From positions 12,197,501-12,261,500 of the forward strand of contig OX327697.1 in NCBI GenBank assembly GCA_946807835.1: 64,000 nucleotides of DNA. Reading direction: 5' to 3'. Made by a program: the position numbers and the translations under genes. Positions within the stretch are counted from its first letter, which is position 1, and each line of letters starts with the position of its first letter. The DNA comes from Ailanthus altissimus (taxonomy: Eukaryota; Streptophyta; Magnoliopsida; Sapindales; Simaroubaceae). The notes under the pieces were generated by a model that was given only the letters and a program-made list of their open reading frames with translations, was not told the origin of the DNA and did no database searches. Positions 45,144-57,880 of the stretch are shown here, piece by piece.

Positions 45144-45152
45144 ATAATATAT
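45144..45152 (+). repeat. 9-bp target duplication ATAATATAT (right)
   Basis: Exact copy of 44131-44139. Confidence 0.85.
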
Positions 45153-46965
45153 ATTTCTCTAAATAAACTGTATTGATACAAATATATTTTCATACCAATA
45201 TTTTTACTATTCAAAATTTAACACAATAAGAATTTCAGAGAATTGTTTTTAATTAAAAATCTCCAAGAATTCAAATTTATATGAATTTCTAAAATAATGT
45301 TTGCAATGTTGGAAAACAAAAATTTCAATAGTAAACCTAAATTATGAAAGTATTTTCACCTATCAAATGATCTTAAGAAATTCTAAAATTTTATATACTG
45401 ACATTTATATATGTCTAGTTATTATAGTTTTTATTTTATGCTTTTTTAACAACTGTAAAATATTTTATGAACTAATTTACGAATTATATTCACATACAGA
45501 AATTGTTTGACAAATTCTATTAAGCAGAAACATAAATTTGTTTTAATAGTTTTGTTATACCAAATATTTCGAATAAATTATATATTGAACCCTTATGTAT
45601 CTACAATAGATGGATATAGAGTTTATATGAATTCGATATACAGAATATGAGATACGAATTTTAGAGTATATATTATTCGATACTGACATAGAAATATAGG
45701 AAGAGTTATAGGTTGAGAGATATATCTAGTTGCAGAATGATTATGAAGGTAATTAATTGTTATTTTGATGAATAGGATACTTGCGGTATTCAGGCAAATA
45801 GAAATATTCTTTGAGATATTTGACTTTTGTTAAAGTAAGTAACTTCATTCATAATGTATCACTTTTTATTTTTAAATGAGAAATGTTGTTATTATAATAT
45901 GCGATCTATAGAAAATGCTTAAAGATATTTATAATTTGTTGTTACTTCTGAAACTTATTTATGGTTTTTCAATTAAATTATTTTCCATTGATTTTGGTCA
46001 AAAGAATGAATATATCTTTAAAGTTTATGTATTTTTCGAAGTTTTTAAATAAATGATTTGTTTATACTTTTTAAACATCTCTTTAAACAAGATTGCAAGA
46101 CTATAGATCTCTATATTATAACTCAAAATTATGAGTTCAATTTTGAGTTAATTGCATATTGTTTACAAAAATGTTGTAAGCTATATTGTTATGAAAGAAT
46201 AGAAGTTTTGATATTTAAAATAAATTAATTATTGAAATTTAAAGAATGATTTAGCTCATTGTCTATAGTTATATGATATTAAACTATTGACATGATATAC
46301 GATTCGGACCAGTTGGTATCCTTTCTAAATGTCCACATTACATATGAATATTGGCTGGGTCACTGGGGGTACAGGTGACAATATAAGATTCTGATATTGG
46401 CTGGGTCACCAAGGGTATAAGCGACACTATATGACAAGATTATGATATATTAAAGTTTACAAGAATTGTTATTGAATTAATTTTTTTATTGACTTATGAT
46501 ATTAAAGAATTTTTCTTCGATAAACTTGAAATTAAAATATTTTATTGATATCATTGATGACATTTTAAAAATCTTGCAACCTTTCGTACAAGAACCCTCA
46601 TACATTATGAATAGTTTTACTTACCAAGTCGATGACTCACCCTTCGTTATTAACATTTTTATAGATTAAGTTTTACCCTGGTGAATTACATTGGAGTTGG
46701 AGTTAGGCATTCAAAAAGCTATCTTTTGCTTAATAAGAGTAAGTTATATCTCTTGTAGTTTTAGTTTTTTTTTTCCCTTAAGTTGTAAGGATGGTTCAAA
46801 AGCTAAGACATTATTTTATCTTTATGTGGAGAGATTTTGAGAACTTTTGATTTGATGAATTTGTATGGAAAGTGTGAAGTATAGTACTTTAGTTTTGTAA
46901 TAGAATTAGTAACATCCTCTTTTGACTCATGTTTTATACAGGTAGAATTTGGGATGTTACATTTA

Positions 46966-46977
46966 TGGTATCGAAGC
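46966..46977 (+). promoter_or_regulatory. Primer-binding site of the Tekay-type element
   Basis: TGGTATCGAAGC, one small change from the initiator-Met tRNA site TGGTATCAGAGC, four bases after the LTR end. Confidence 0.85.
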
Positions 46978-47549
46978 GCGGTTAGGATTTTTTTAGACTT
47001 TTATATGATTAAGATTTCTTATTGGTCTAATGTGTGACTTTTAATGGTTTTATAGATATGAAGGGGAATAAAGGAATTGGAAAGAGTAGAAGAGGATGAA
47101 ATGGGTTTGTGAGTTTATGGTAAGGGAGTAAACAAAAATAAGTTGATTGTTCAATACCTTTATTTGTGTAAGTGTAATAATGAAATTTGTGAGAACAAAC
47201 TAATGAAATTAAGAGGGAGTAGATTAATAATGTTAGTAAATAAAAATTAACAGAGTTAAATCCATTTCCTATTAGAATGGAGATTTCTTTAAACTTAAGT
47301 CCCTATAGGCCTTGGGGCATATTTAGTAACTAGAATCCTTATTACATTATCATTACGACTCTTGAATTGTTTGAACTATCTTAAACAGGGAGGATTCTAG
47401 TATTAATAAAGTATGAATTGTTATTTATTCCTTTAAACATCTCAAGCAATATTTGAATGCAATTGTGCTATGATATTTGTTGATGTCCTTTTATAAATTT
47501 AAAAATATTTTCTTCCTAAAAAGAGTGTAAATTTTGTGGTTAGACAAAA
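46978..47549 (+). other. Leader of the Tekay-type element
   Basis: Untranslated leader between primer site and gag; AT-rich, nothing else recognised. Confidence 0.5.
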
Positions 47550-48700
47550 ATGCCAATAAAGAATTCTAAAAGGGCAAATGCTTCAACCTCTCGAAGCACT
47601 ACATAGGCCAATGTCAAAATTGATTTAACATTATAAAAGTTGGCTCAAGAAGCTAATCCTATGACGTGAATGATGGCTAAACTTGTAGAATCTCAAAATA
47701 AACTGATTAAGGAGTTAACTTGAGAAAAATGTGTTTCTCAAGGTAACGTTAAAGTTGGAGGTCAAGCTAGTGCCACAGACAATGGAGCCACGATGACCCT
47801 GGAAAGGTTCAAGAAGTTAAGGCCACTTGGCTTCCATGGAACTACAGACTCTTAAATTGCTGAAGCATGGTTAAAGCAGATAGATAAAATATTTAAAGCT
47901 ATGGGCTGTGTAGATGACCAAAGTGTTATCCTTGCTTCGTTTGTACTCCAAGGAAAGGCAGATCATTGGTGGGTTACTAAGGCTTAACTTTTAAGGGCTA
48001 GTTTAAATAAGACATCTATTACTTGGGATATGTTCATAAGGCTTTCCTAAAAAAATATTTCTCTCAGCAAGTTCGTGATAGGATGAGGGCTAACTTTCTA
48101 AAGTTGAACCAAGGCATGAAGTCGGTGATAGAGTACGAGGTATAATTCATTGCCTTGTTTGTTTTGTTACCACTTTGGTTGATATGGAGAGTAGTAAATA
48201 TAGATGATTTCTCGAGGGACTACGTCCAACAATTAAGTCTCGTCTATCTGTCTTGAAGATATCAGAGTATAGTGATTTGGTTGATCGAGCCATAATTATT
48301 AAGGGGTACTTGAATGAATCCAAGTCTCAATAGATCAATAGAATAAGATGAATAAACTGGTAGATCTCGAGATCGGAACCCGAAAAAATAAGGAACCCAA
48401 ACTCAAAAGCCATTCTATAGAGGAAATAAGGGCGGGCAAAAAGGTGCCTTAGTAGCTACTACTCAGAAAAATGCTACTTCTTGCTAGCATTGTGGTAAGA
48501 TGCATTTTGGTGAATGCTACTTAAAGTTGGGAGCATGCTTTGGATGGGGAGAAAAAGGGCATAGGCATAAAGATTATCTAAAGAAATACAGTGTTAACTT
48601 AGATACCCAAGTTGATGAGGGATAGAGTAAGAAATTAAAAGTTCAAGAATGTGTGTTTGCCATGACTAAATAGGATGCTAAGGCATCTAATGATATAGTA
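47550..48700 (+). pseudogene. Gag, Tekay-type (broken)
   Basis: The likely start at 47550 reads MPIKNSKRANAS. Conserved pieces follow: ERFKKLRPLGFHGTTDS, EAWLKQIDKIFKAMGC and ASFVLQGKADHWWV (about 47,800-47,980), the retrotransposon gag core. Near 48,480-48,580 a zinc-knuckle region is visible (HCGKMHFGECYLKLGACF, then EKGHRH), with first Cys lost. Several stops and at least two frameshifts lie between. Confidence 0.75.
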
Positions 48701-49066
48701 TCAGGTACACTATCCTTATTCTTCAGAGAAGCTAAAGTTTTATTCAATTCTAGCGCGACATATTCTTTCGTGTCCTGTGCATTTACTTGTTTTACGAATA
48801 AACCTATAGAGCCATTGGATTTTCACTTGTCAATTGCCACTCTAATGGGAAATTGTATGTTAGTAAATTGTGTCTACAAATCTTGTGTGGTTAGTCTTTG
48901 TGATAGGGAATTTCTAATAGACGTTTTACCACTAGAAATGTTTAATTTTGATGTGATATTAGGGATAAATTGGTTAGCAGTGTATCATGCCACTATAAAC
49001 TGCTTTACCAATGAAATTATTTTTCAATTACTTGTTGAGATAGAGTTTCGATTCCAGGGTAAGTAA
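48701..49066 (+). pseudogene. Aspartic protease, Tekay-type (active site altered)
   Basis: Reads AKVLFNSSATYSFVS, then MFNFDVILGINWLAVYHATI, the layout of gypsy retropepsins. The catalytic D-S-G has become N-S-S, so it cannot be active. The following part up to about 49,190 links to RT. Confidence 0.8.
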
Positions 49067-49189
49067 AATACTTGCAGGGTTTGATATCAAAGAGAAAAGC
49101 CAAGAAAATGTTAATGAAAAGTTCCAAAGGATTCCTCACTAGTGTGTCAATAGATGGTAGTAGTGAGAATTTCCTTAACGATATCCTGT

Positions 49190-50524
49190 ACTTAAGGAAT
49201 TTGCTGATATGTTTCCAAAGGATTTACCTAGGTTACCTCCCAAGAGAGAGGTAGAGTTTACAATTGATTTGCTACCTAATACTGAATTAATTTCTAAGGC
49301 ACTATATCGCACGATGCCTATAGAATTGAAAGAATTAAAGGTGTAGTTGTAGGAATTGCTTGATAAAGGATTCATTCGCCCTAGTGTGTCACCTTGTGGT
49401 GCTCCAATATTGTATGTGAAGAAGAAAGATGGTTCGATGAGGTTGTGTATTGATTACCGACAGTTGAATCAAGTCACTATTAATAACAAGTATTATCTTC
49501 CACGAATTGATGATCTATTTGACCAATTGCAGGGTGCTATAATGTTCTCTAAGATCAATTTGAGATCTAAGTATCATCAATTGAGGATTAAGGCTGATGA
49601 TATACCCCAAACGATTTTTCAAACACGTTGTGGGCATTATGAATTCCTTGTTTTGGTTTGACCAATGCTCCTGCATCTTTTATTAACTTAATGAATAGGG
49701 TTCTTAAACCATATTTAGATCATTTTGTCATTGTATTCATTAATGACATTTTGGTATACTCTAGAAGTGAGAAGGAACATGAAGAACATTTAAGGGTTGT
49801 ATTGCAAACTCTTCGGAAAGAGAAACTATATGCAAAATTTAAAAAATGTGAGGTTTGGTTAGATCGAGTGGTGTTTTTAGAATATATGGAGGCAATCATG
49901 AATTAGGAGAGACCTTCTAATGTCATAGAGGTGAGGAGTTTCTTGAGTTTAGCCGGTTACTATTGACGCTTTATCGAGGGTTTGTCTAGTCACACAGCTC
50001 TATTAACCAACTTAACTAAGAAAAATGTTAAGTTTGAATAGAGTGAGGCATGCAAGAAAAGTTTTCAGGCACTTAAAGATAGATTGGTATCTACACAAGT
50101 ATTAACTATTCCTTTTAGAAGTGGTGGCTTTGCAATATATAGCGACGCTTCCAAGAAAGGATTGGGTTGTATTCTGATGTAACATGGCAAGGTTGTGGCA
50201 TATGCATCTAGATAATTGAAAACTTAAGAGCAGAATTATTCAACACATGATTTGGAGTTAGCAGTAATAGTCTTTGTGCTAAAAATTTGAAGACATTACC
50301 TTTATGGGAAAAAATATGAGATATTTACAGATCATAAGAGTTTGAAGTACATTTTTACTCAAAAGGAGTTGATTTGGAGGCAGAGGAGGTGGTTAGAGTT
50401 AGTGAAAGATTATGATTGTTCCATCAATTACCATCCTGGTAAGGCGAATGTGGTGGCTGATGCACTTAGTAGAAAAATATCTGGTTACATGGCTTATCTA
50501 GTTACCAATCAGACTCCTATCTAG
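49190..50524 (+). pseudogene. Reverse transcriptase and RNase H, Tekay-type (broken)
   Basis: RT blocks are easy to follow: REVEFTIDLLPNTELISKAL, then [20 protein letters not shown] (49,370-49,430), [39 protein letters not shown], and after a one-base frameshift at about 49,656 LTNAPASF and [12 protein letters not shown]. The catalytic YVDD is changed to FIND, which would kill activity. RNase H: FAIYSDASKKGLGC (50,130-50,170), [17 protein letters not shown] and [18 protein letters not shown] (to about 50,480). Stops are scattered throughout. Confidence 0.85.
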
Positions 50525-50759
50525 AGGATCTAAAAAAGTTAAGGATTTTAGTTGTAATGTGTGGTTAAGCTAATTTTTTTGCGCACTTGACAATGAAACC
50601 TACTTTGAATAGTAGAATTAAAGTGGGACAAAAGAAAAATTCGCAAATTGTTAAGCTTGTTGAAGAAGTGAAAATAGGGTCTAGATCGGAATTTAAACTT
50701 GGTAATGAAGGTGTACTATGGTTGGGATGATGCCTTTGTGTACTAGTTGATAAAGACTT
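50525..50759 (+). pseudogene. Integrase N-terminal part, Tekay-type, cut by a copia LTR
   Basis: Broken frame with KVGQKKNSQIVKLVEEVKIG-like residues leading to GVLWL and LCVLVDKD, the segment just before the HHCC zinc domain of gypsy integrases. It stops at 50759 where the copia solo LTR starts and continues at 52436. Confidence 0.6.
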
Positions 50760-52435
50760 TGTTGGAAATCGAGTGTGTGACATACGAGTGTATACGTAAT
50801 TTTAAAAATTACTACACGCAGCGGAAACATGTTAACATATACACCAAATTTAACGAATTTAACCATATATATAACATATATGCTCAAGTATAATTATTAT
50901 ACAACAACTTATCCATGATGAAAAATTGTATTACTTAAAACAAAATGTAAAGAACACTTACCTAATGAAGGTAGCTTTACAAATTCTTCAAGTCCTTCAA
51001 TAATCCATATGAAGAGCCCATCTTAAAGTATATTGTTGAATAATTTTAGTTCAAACGGTTTGGTGGGATTATGAAACTAGAATGGTAGCTTTGTTTTTGA
51101 ATTTTTAGCATCATATATTCAAATTCTTTAAATACAATAATTTGTTTCTAAAATGGAGATGGTAAATATTTTACATACAACTCTTGTATTAATTAAAAAT
51201 ATTTTACATACAACTCTTGTCTAAAATAATTATCTTTTCTCCATTTTCTTTTCATTCTTTTTAAGCCATCCATGAGAGAAGAAGAAGAATAGAGGTTTTT
51301 CATGTTTTCCAACACTTGAAATAACAAAAACAAAATTTTCCCTTACCTCTCCATGCCTTGGCCGAATTTTGCTCTTCAAAATTGAATGAATTGATTCAAT
51401 TATTTTTTCCAAATTATTTTTGTTATTCAACATTTTGATTAAACAAAAATAAATGCTCCACCAATTTTATTGTTGGTCTCTCACTTAGGATTAATTTATC
51501 AAGCACTATAATAATGGTCACCTAAATTAATCTTTACCTAACAAATATAATTACTTTAATTATAATGGATAAATAAATGGCCAACATCTAGACCCCTCAT
51601 TGTATTAAAAATACAATGGTCATGATTAATATATTACCATATTATCTAATAATATATTAATAATATCTAATTTAATTGTTCAAAATAATTTTAAAGAATT
51701 ATTTTTTACCTTATTAGTTTTTACTATAAAGGTTAAATGGTAAAACTAAGGTAAAATCAAACCATGGACCAAATTGTGCCACTTGTCAACATTCTATTAA
51801 TTAACAACTCTTGTTACTTAATTCAATGATATACTTAACAATTAACTCTTGAGAAATGCACATCCCGAGGGATCTCGAAATAATTATTCTATTTTGTTAA
51901 AATTTATTAGATTGAATTATTCAATTCAATCAGCTACCCTAGTGCGCAACGAGTACACTTCATATTGTGAGACTCACTAGGTCCATGCCTGGTTTGTTAT
52001 ATGGGGCTCATCCATACGTCCATGAATGATGTCCCATACATATATTACGAATATTACAAATCAGCGCATTAGACCATGCAAGTTGAGGTTATTGCATATT
52101 TGTATAATCTCTCAATTATTATATATATTGGAAGAGCAGAGATATAGATCATCACCATCAAATCTCTATTTGCTCAACCATTAACTTATCTCTAAATTTA
52201 TATTTCCTTAAACAATATCTACAAATACTTTTGTGATATTATTTATCCTTTCGGAATATATTTTTCTTTAGACTATATCTGAACTCTTTCAGATGATACA
52301 ATGTCTGAAACGTTACAAGCATCTTACCATTTATTATAAATAATATCAACAATTTTATTAAAAATGATAATTGTATAAATACTATCATTAAATATTTATA
52401 CATGATGGGATTACACGTAAGTACAAATCTCAATA
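50760..52435 (-). mobile_element. Copia solo LTR with internal deletion
   Basis: It starts TGTTGGAAATCGAGTGTGTG like the LTR at 53261 and ends TACAAATCTCAATA, corresponding to the intact CCCAACA. It lacks about 720 bp present at about 54,810-55,500 in the full LTR; the join is near 52,268. Flanks GACTT and AAGTT look like a decayed 5-bp duplication. The integrase frame continues sensibly across it (LCVLVDK before, AYESTYSMHPGS-like after). No internal domain is present. Confidence 0.75.
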
Positions 52436-53260
52436 AAGTTAAAGGCATAAATTATGAAAAAGGCTTATGAGTCAACATATAGCATGCACCCAGGTAGTAC
52501 CAAGGTGTAATGTCATTTAAGGGAGAATTGCTTGTGGAAATTATGAAGAATGATGTTGCTACATTTGTATTACAATGTTTAGTGTGTCAACAAGTAAAAA
52601 TTGAGCACTAAAGACCAGGGGGCCCTTTACAGTCACTTTTTATTTCTGAGTGGGAATGGGAGTGCATCACAATAGATTTTGTTTTTGGATTACCTTAGTC
52701 TCGAAGAGGATATGACTCCATATGGGTAATTGTTGACCGATTAACTAAGTCAGCTCATTTCTTGGCAATGAAGAGTACTGATAACTTAGGACAATTAGCC
52801 AAGTTATTCTTACAAAAGGTAATGAGATTGCACGGAGTACCAGTGTCCATTGTTTATGACTGAGATCCGCATTTCACATCAAAGTTTTGAGCTAGTCTAC
52901 AAAAGGAATTAGGGAAAAAGTTGAGTTGTAGCACGATATTTTACCCTCAAACAGATGGGCAGTCAAAAAGAATGATTTAAAAAGATATGCTTCGAGCTTG
53001 TTTTTTGGATTTAAGTGGTGGATGGGAGGAACATCTTTCTTTGGTTGAGTTTGCATACAATAATAATTTTCACTATAGTATTAGCATGGCACCATATAAG
53101 GCATTGTTTAGGAGAAAGTATAGTCACTTGTTTGTTGGGATGAAGTTGGTGAAAGAAGATTGTTAGGGTTAGAATTAGTACAAATCACACCTGACAAAAT
53201 TAAGATGATTAGAGATTGACTTCAGACTGCATAGAGTAGACAAAAATGTTATGCAGATAA
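52436..53260 (+). pseudogene. Integrase zinc domain and catalytic core, Tekay-type (broken)
   Basis: After the solo LTR: STYSMHPGST (His motif, one His replaced) and FVLQCLVCQQVK (CxxC), then ECITIDFVFGLP (first Asp), RLTKSAHFLAMKS, a YD-stop-DPHFTS segment at the second Asp, and the QTDGQSKRM block where the Glu of D,D35E is replaced. SGGWEEHLSLVEFAYNNNFH follows. It ends at 53260 where the full copia element was inserted. Confidence 0.8.
53256..53260 (+). repeat. Target-site duplication GATAA (left)
   Basis: Identical to 62009-62013. Confidence 0.9.
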
Positions 53261-55669
53261 TGTTGGATATCGAGTGTGTGACATACGAGTGTATACATAA
53301 TTTTAAAAATTACTATATGTAGCGAAAGTATGTTAATAAATACACTCGTTTTAAGCAATTAAACATATATATCACATATATACATAAGTATAACTATTAT
53401 ACAAAATATATATGATGAACAATTGTATTAAAACATTATATAAAACACTTACCTAATGAAGGTAGCTTTATAAATTCTTCGAGTCCTCTAGCAATCCATG
53501 TAAAGAGCTCACCTTGAAGTATATATTGAACAATTCTAGTCCATAACTTTTGGTGGAATTAAGGAGCTAGAATGATAGCTTAGTTTTAGAATTTTCAGCA
53601 ACATGTATTCAAACTCTTTTGAATACAAGTTTATTTCTTAAATGGAGATGGTAAATATTTTCTATAAACTCTTGTATTAATTAGAAATATTTAACATACA
53701 ACTCTTGTATAATTCTTAGAAATAATTTCTACATGATAATTATTTTGAGCAACTCTTTTAAAAAATAATTATCTTTTTCTCCATTTTCATTTCATTCATT
53801 TTAACCATCCATTACAGAAAGAGATGAAGAGAAGTTTGTTTATTTTTCTAACACTTGAAAGAACAAAACCCAAAACTCTCTCTTACCTCTCTTCCTTTAC
53901 TATTGCCAAATTCTTCTCCAAGAATTGAATAAGTGATTTAATTGTTTTGTCAAAATCAATTTTGTTTATTCAACACTTTGATTAAACAAAACAAAGTGTT
54001 CCACCAATTTTATTGTTGATCTCCCACTTAGTATTAATTTCACCAAGCACTAGAATAATGCCCACCTAAATTAATCTTTACCTAACAAATATAATTACTT
54101 TAATTATAATGGGTAATTAAATGGCCAACATCTAAGCCCCTCAATGTATTAAAATACAATGCCATGATCTATATATATATATTATAATATTATCTAATAA
54201 TATAATAATAATATATAATTTAATTATTCAAAATAATTTTGAATAAGTACTTTTTACCTTACTAATTTTTACTACCAAGGTTAAATGGTAAAAAAGTAAA
54301 ATTAAATCATGGAATAAATTTTGCCACTTGTCATCATCCCATTAATTAACAACCCTTATTAATTAATTAAGTGATGTTCTTAATAATTAAGTCTTGACAA
54401 ATACGCATCCCGAGGGATCTCGAAACAATTATTCTATTTTGCTAAAATTTATTGGATCGAATTATTCAATCAAATCTGCTACCCCAGTGCGCAACGAGTA
54501 CACTTCATATTATGAGACTCTCTAGGTCCACACCTAATTTGTTATATAGAGCTCCTCCAAACGTCCGTGAACAATGTCCCACACACACGTTACAAATATT
54601 ACAAATCAGCGTGTTAGACCATGCAAGTTGAGGTTATTACATATTCATATAATCCTTCCATCAATTTATATCCTTGAAGAGCAGAGATATAGATCATCAT
54701 CAAATCACTATTTTCTCAACCATGAACTTATCTCCAGATTTATATTTCATTAAACAATATCCACAAATACTTTTGTGATATTGTTTATTCCTCTAGAATA
54801 TATTTTTTGAGGTTTATGCTTGTGGCCACAAGACTTTCTGAAATACAATCTCAGAGCATCAGGATATACAACCTACTCATATGAGCTGATCCATATCTAC
54901 GCACACCGGACTCTATAAGCGTCAGACTATACCCAGCGACACCCAACGGTCAAACCATGAAAGGTTTCTAACATGTGTGGAACCTAAGCATGGTGGATCA
55001 CTCACAAGCCCACCGTGGCGCTCAGGTCAAGGGATCGCAAATACTACTCAACTCGGAAGACCTTCCATTGATGGCTTCATGAGATGTCTATTGAATGTTC
55101 TCGTGAGTCTGTTCAATATCCAATACTTACTGAATACCTGCATCTCTATACGAGCTTCCTACTAAGCTCATGGTTTGCTAAGACTAACCATCTGGACCAT
55201 CTAGATATATACATACACTAATCTATATTAATGGGTTATACCGATAGACCCGTATCGATGAAATTAGATCAGGAATATTGTGTTTGAGAACATACTTGCA
55301 TAATGACATTTCCTAGCACTATCTGCAACTCCTTGCAGCTATGTCATTACTAATATATTCTCAGCTCATTGTCCCATTTCAGATAAGGCTCTATCTCTTT
55401 AGATTTTGCTAACTATATGAACATGCTAACTCCTAACATCACTAACTTTAGTATTTATAACTATTAGCGTTGCTAACTTTTAGCACTAATCTAAACTCCT
55501 TTAGACTAGATCTAAACTCTTTCAGATCATACAATGTCTGAAACGTTACAAGCATCTTACCATTTAATAAAATTTAATATTAACGATTTTATTAGAAATG
55601 ATAATTGTATAAATACTATCACTATATATTTATACAAAATGGGATGGTATGTAAGCACAAATCCCAACA
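53261..55669 (-). repeat. Copia 3' LTR, 2409 bp
   Basis: The TG..CA ends are intact. It aligns along its length with 59741-62008 and in part with 50760-52435 and 27469-29737. The small frame 54977-55165, which has a counterpart at 61326-61562, is carried along by the LTR and is not a gene. Confidence 0.85.
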
Positions 55670-55670
55670 A

Positions 55671-55683
55671 CTCCCACTTGCTC
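55671..55683 (-). promoter_or_regulatory. Polypurine tract of the copia element
   Basis: GAGCAAGTGGGAG on the minus strand, next to the 3' LTR; this is the usual second-strand primer of plant copia elements. Confidence 0.75.
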
Positions 55684-55689
55684 TAGTGC

Positions 55690-57880
55690 AATTCATGATG
55701 GTATTTAATATCCATTTACTCTATGTGTTTTTTAAACACTTTTAAGAGTTAAGGCTTTAGAAAGCGGGTCTGCTATAATCTGTAAAGATATTTCTCAAAT
55801 TTTTATACATCTCCATTAGCTAAGAAATAGTTAATTATATGGTATCTCGGCTTGAGCAGTGACTCCATTAACGTTGCATTATAGTGTGATAGGATTCATT
55901 GAGCTTAGAACTTATTCTGAGCTCTGCAACTAACTTGAATATCCACAAAAATTCTTTTGTGGGCTTCTCAAGCTGCAACAAGTTCTATCTTTTACGGTAG
56001 AACCAAATGTGGACATTTGAATTGCACTTATGTTACAAGTTATGGTACCATTGAGAAGAAGTACATAATCAGATGTAGATTCTCTATCATCTGTATTTGA
56101 TTAAAAGTCTAATTCTACATATCCTCTCATTTGTAAGAAACTTTCTTCATAAATTAGAAACTTATCCTTCATACCTCTCAGGTATAACTTAGATATGTTT
56201 CACGACCATTCAATGGTCGTTACCTAGATTAAACTGATGTCGGCTCATAACACTTACAGCCATCATAATATAGGTCTTGTACATAACATGGTATACATCA
56301 AGCTACCTCTGGCTTATGTATATTAAATGTTAGACACTCTTAACTTTTCATTTTCTACTTGAGGACACTTTCTCTTAGAAAGATGAACTCCATGTTTGAA
56401 AGATACATAAACTATTTTATAATTATTAAAATTGTACTTTTTCAGGACTTAGTCTATGTACGGAGATTTGGAGAGTTCTATCTACTTTCTAACTATATCT
56501 GTATAATACCTTATACCTGGTATATAGGAAGCTTCTACCAAATCTTTTATAAAGATATTCTTACTCAGTTAACTCTTAACTGACTGACTTGCAACATACC
56601 ATTGTCTTTATCTCTGACAATGAGAATGTTTTTTATATAAAGAATTAGAAAGAAAATTTATACTCCTACTACCTCTTCTGAACACACATGCTTTCTCTTT
56701 GTTCTTAATAAAATCAGGTTATCTGATTACCTCATCAAAATAAAGAGTTTAGTATACTATAATATCCAACAAAAATTTGAATTAACTTTAACATGATTAT
56801 TGATGAAAGATTTTTTCATAATCGATCCCAGACCGTTAAGGGTAACCTTTTACATCAATGAGGCTTTTAAAGATTCTTACCTACTTTTTGGGCCTACACT
56901 TCCATGTGTAAACTCTTTTACAACTAATAAGAACAATTCTTATAAGAATCACAACCAAGTCCTAGACTTGATTTTCATGCTTAAAGTTAATTTTGAATTT
57001 TCTGGAACCTTGTTAATTTTCTTAAACGATGTCTAATATCGTTTAACTAAAAGTCATAGGATCCTTTTTCTTCAACAAAGAAAAATATCCAAAACACCTT
57101 TTAGGTATTCAATATACCTAACGGGTAGTCTTCATATCCTTATATAACCTACGAAAAAGTGTGTTAAAGGTATTTAACTCAATTGATCTTTAGGTTCCAT
57201 TTTCGGTTCATAAAACTAATATCTCATGGAACATTTGGGATATCCTTTGAACCGATGCTTGTACCCCTTGGGTCCAAGTATATACTATTGCATAACCCTT
57301 ATACAAGTAGAATAACCCAAAATCTTAACATACTTAAGATTCTCTTTCCTTCTAGTCCATATCTCATATATAGTAGAAGGAACAATTTATGATGAAACTT
57401 TATTTAATAGATGAGTAATAGTTTCTAGAGCATAACCCTTTAGATATATTAGAAGATCGGTAAAGCTTAATATCGATCAGACTATATCTAATAAAGTCCG
57501 ATTTCTCTATACTTCAAAATATATTTATGTTAAGGAGTATCTAGAGAACTATATTGACCTAGAATCTCATTTTTTTTAAATAATTCATGAATTTACTACT
57601 TATGTATAAATAATCTCGATCTAATCAAAGGTGTTTAACATACTTATAGGTTTATTTCATTTACTTCTAGTCGATATTCTTTGAACACTTCAAAATTATC
57701 GACCTATATTTTTCTAGAAATATATATCTGTATCGTGACAAATCACGATAAGGACATCGAAGTATTCAAACTTATCAATGGCGGTATGATTCATTAGATC
57801 ATATACATCATTATGTATTAATTCTAATAAATCAGTGGCTTGATGTCCAACATCAATAAAAAGGATTTAGTCAACTTCTA
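55690..57880 (-). pseudogene. Copia integrase, RT and RNase H remnants
   Basis: Minus-strand pieces in copia order, from high to low coordinates: integrase LLELIHNDVYDLMNHTAIDK (about 57,850-57,770) with the first Asp, a heavily mutated core with TLDTP/SDRY remnants near 57,450, RT traces near 56,800-57,010, CIPCYVQDL (near 56,270), and RNase H GYVELDF, TDDRESTSDYVLLLNG (about 56,130-56,050) and IADPLSKALTLKVFKKH (about 55,780-55,730). Each matches the consensus spacing of copia pol. Stops and frameshifts are dense; it is long dead. Confidence 0.7.

Larger units (their letters stand above)
43219..46961 (+). repeat. 5' LTR of the Tekay-type element (contains a Mutator insert)
   Basis: The start aligns with the 3' LTR start (TGTAATACATTAATATTTAT at 62506), although here TG has become TA. 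The end is TGTTACA at 46961, four bases before the primer site. Without the 1004-bp insert and its duplication the LTR is about 2.73 kb. It has three tandem units of about 110 bp at 43284-43600, a TATATATAG box near 43,655, and a doubled segment of about 48 bp (ATTGGCTGGGTCAC) at 46,340-46,430. Confidence 0.85.

Noticed and set aside
54977..55165. Small gene duplicated at 61326-61562
   Set aside because: Both are the same part of the two LTRs of one copia element; a related segment also lies in the LTR at 27.5-29.7 kb.
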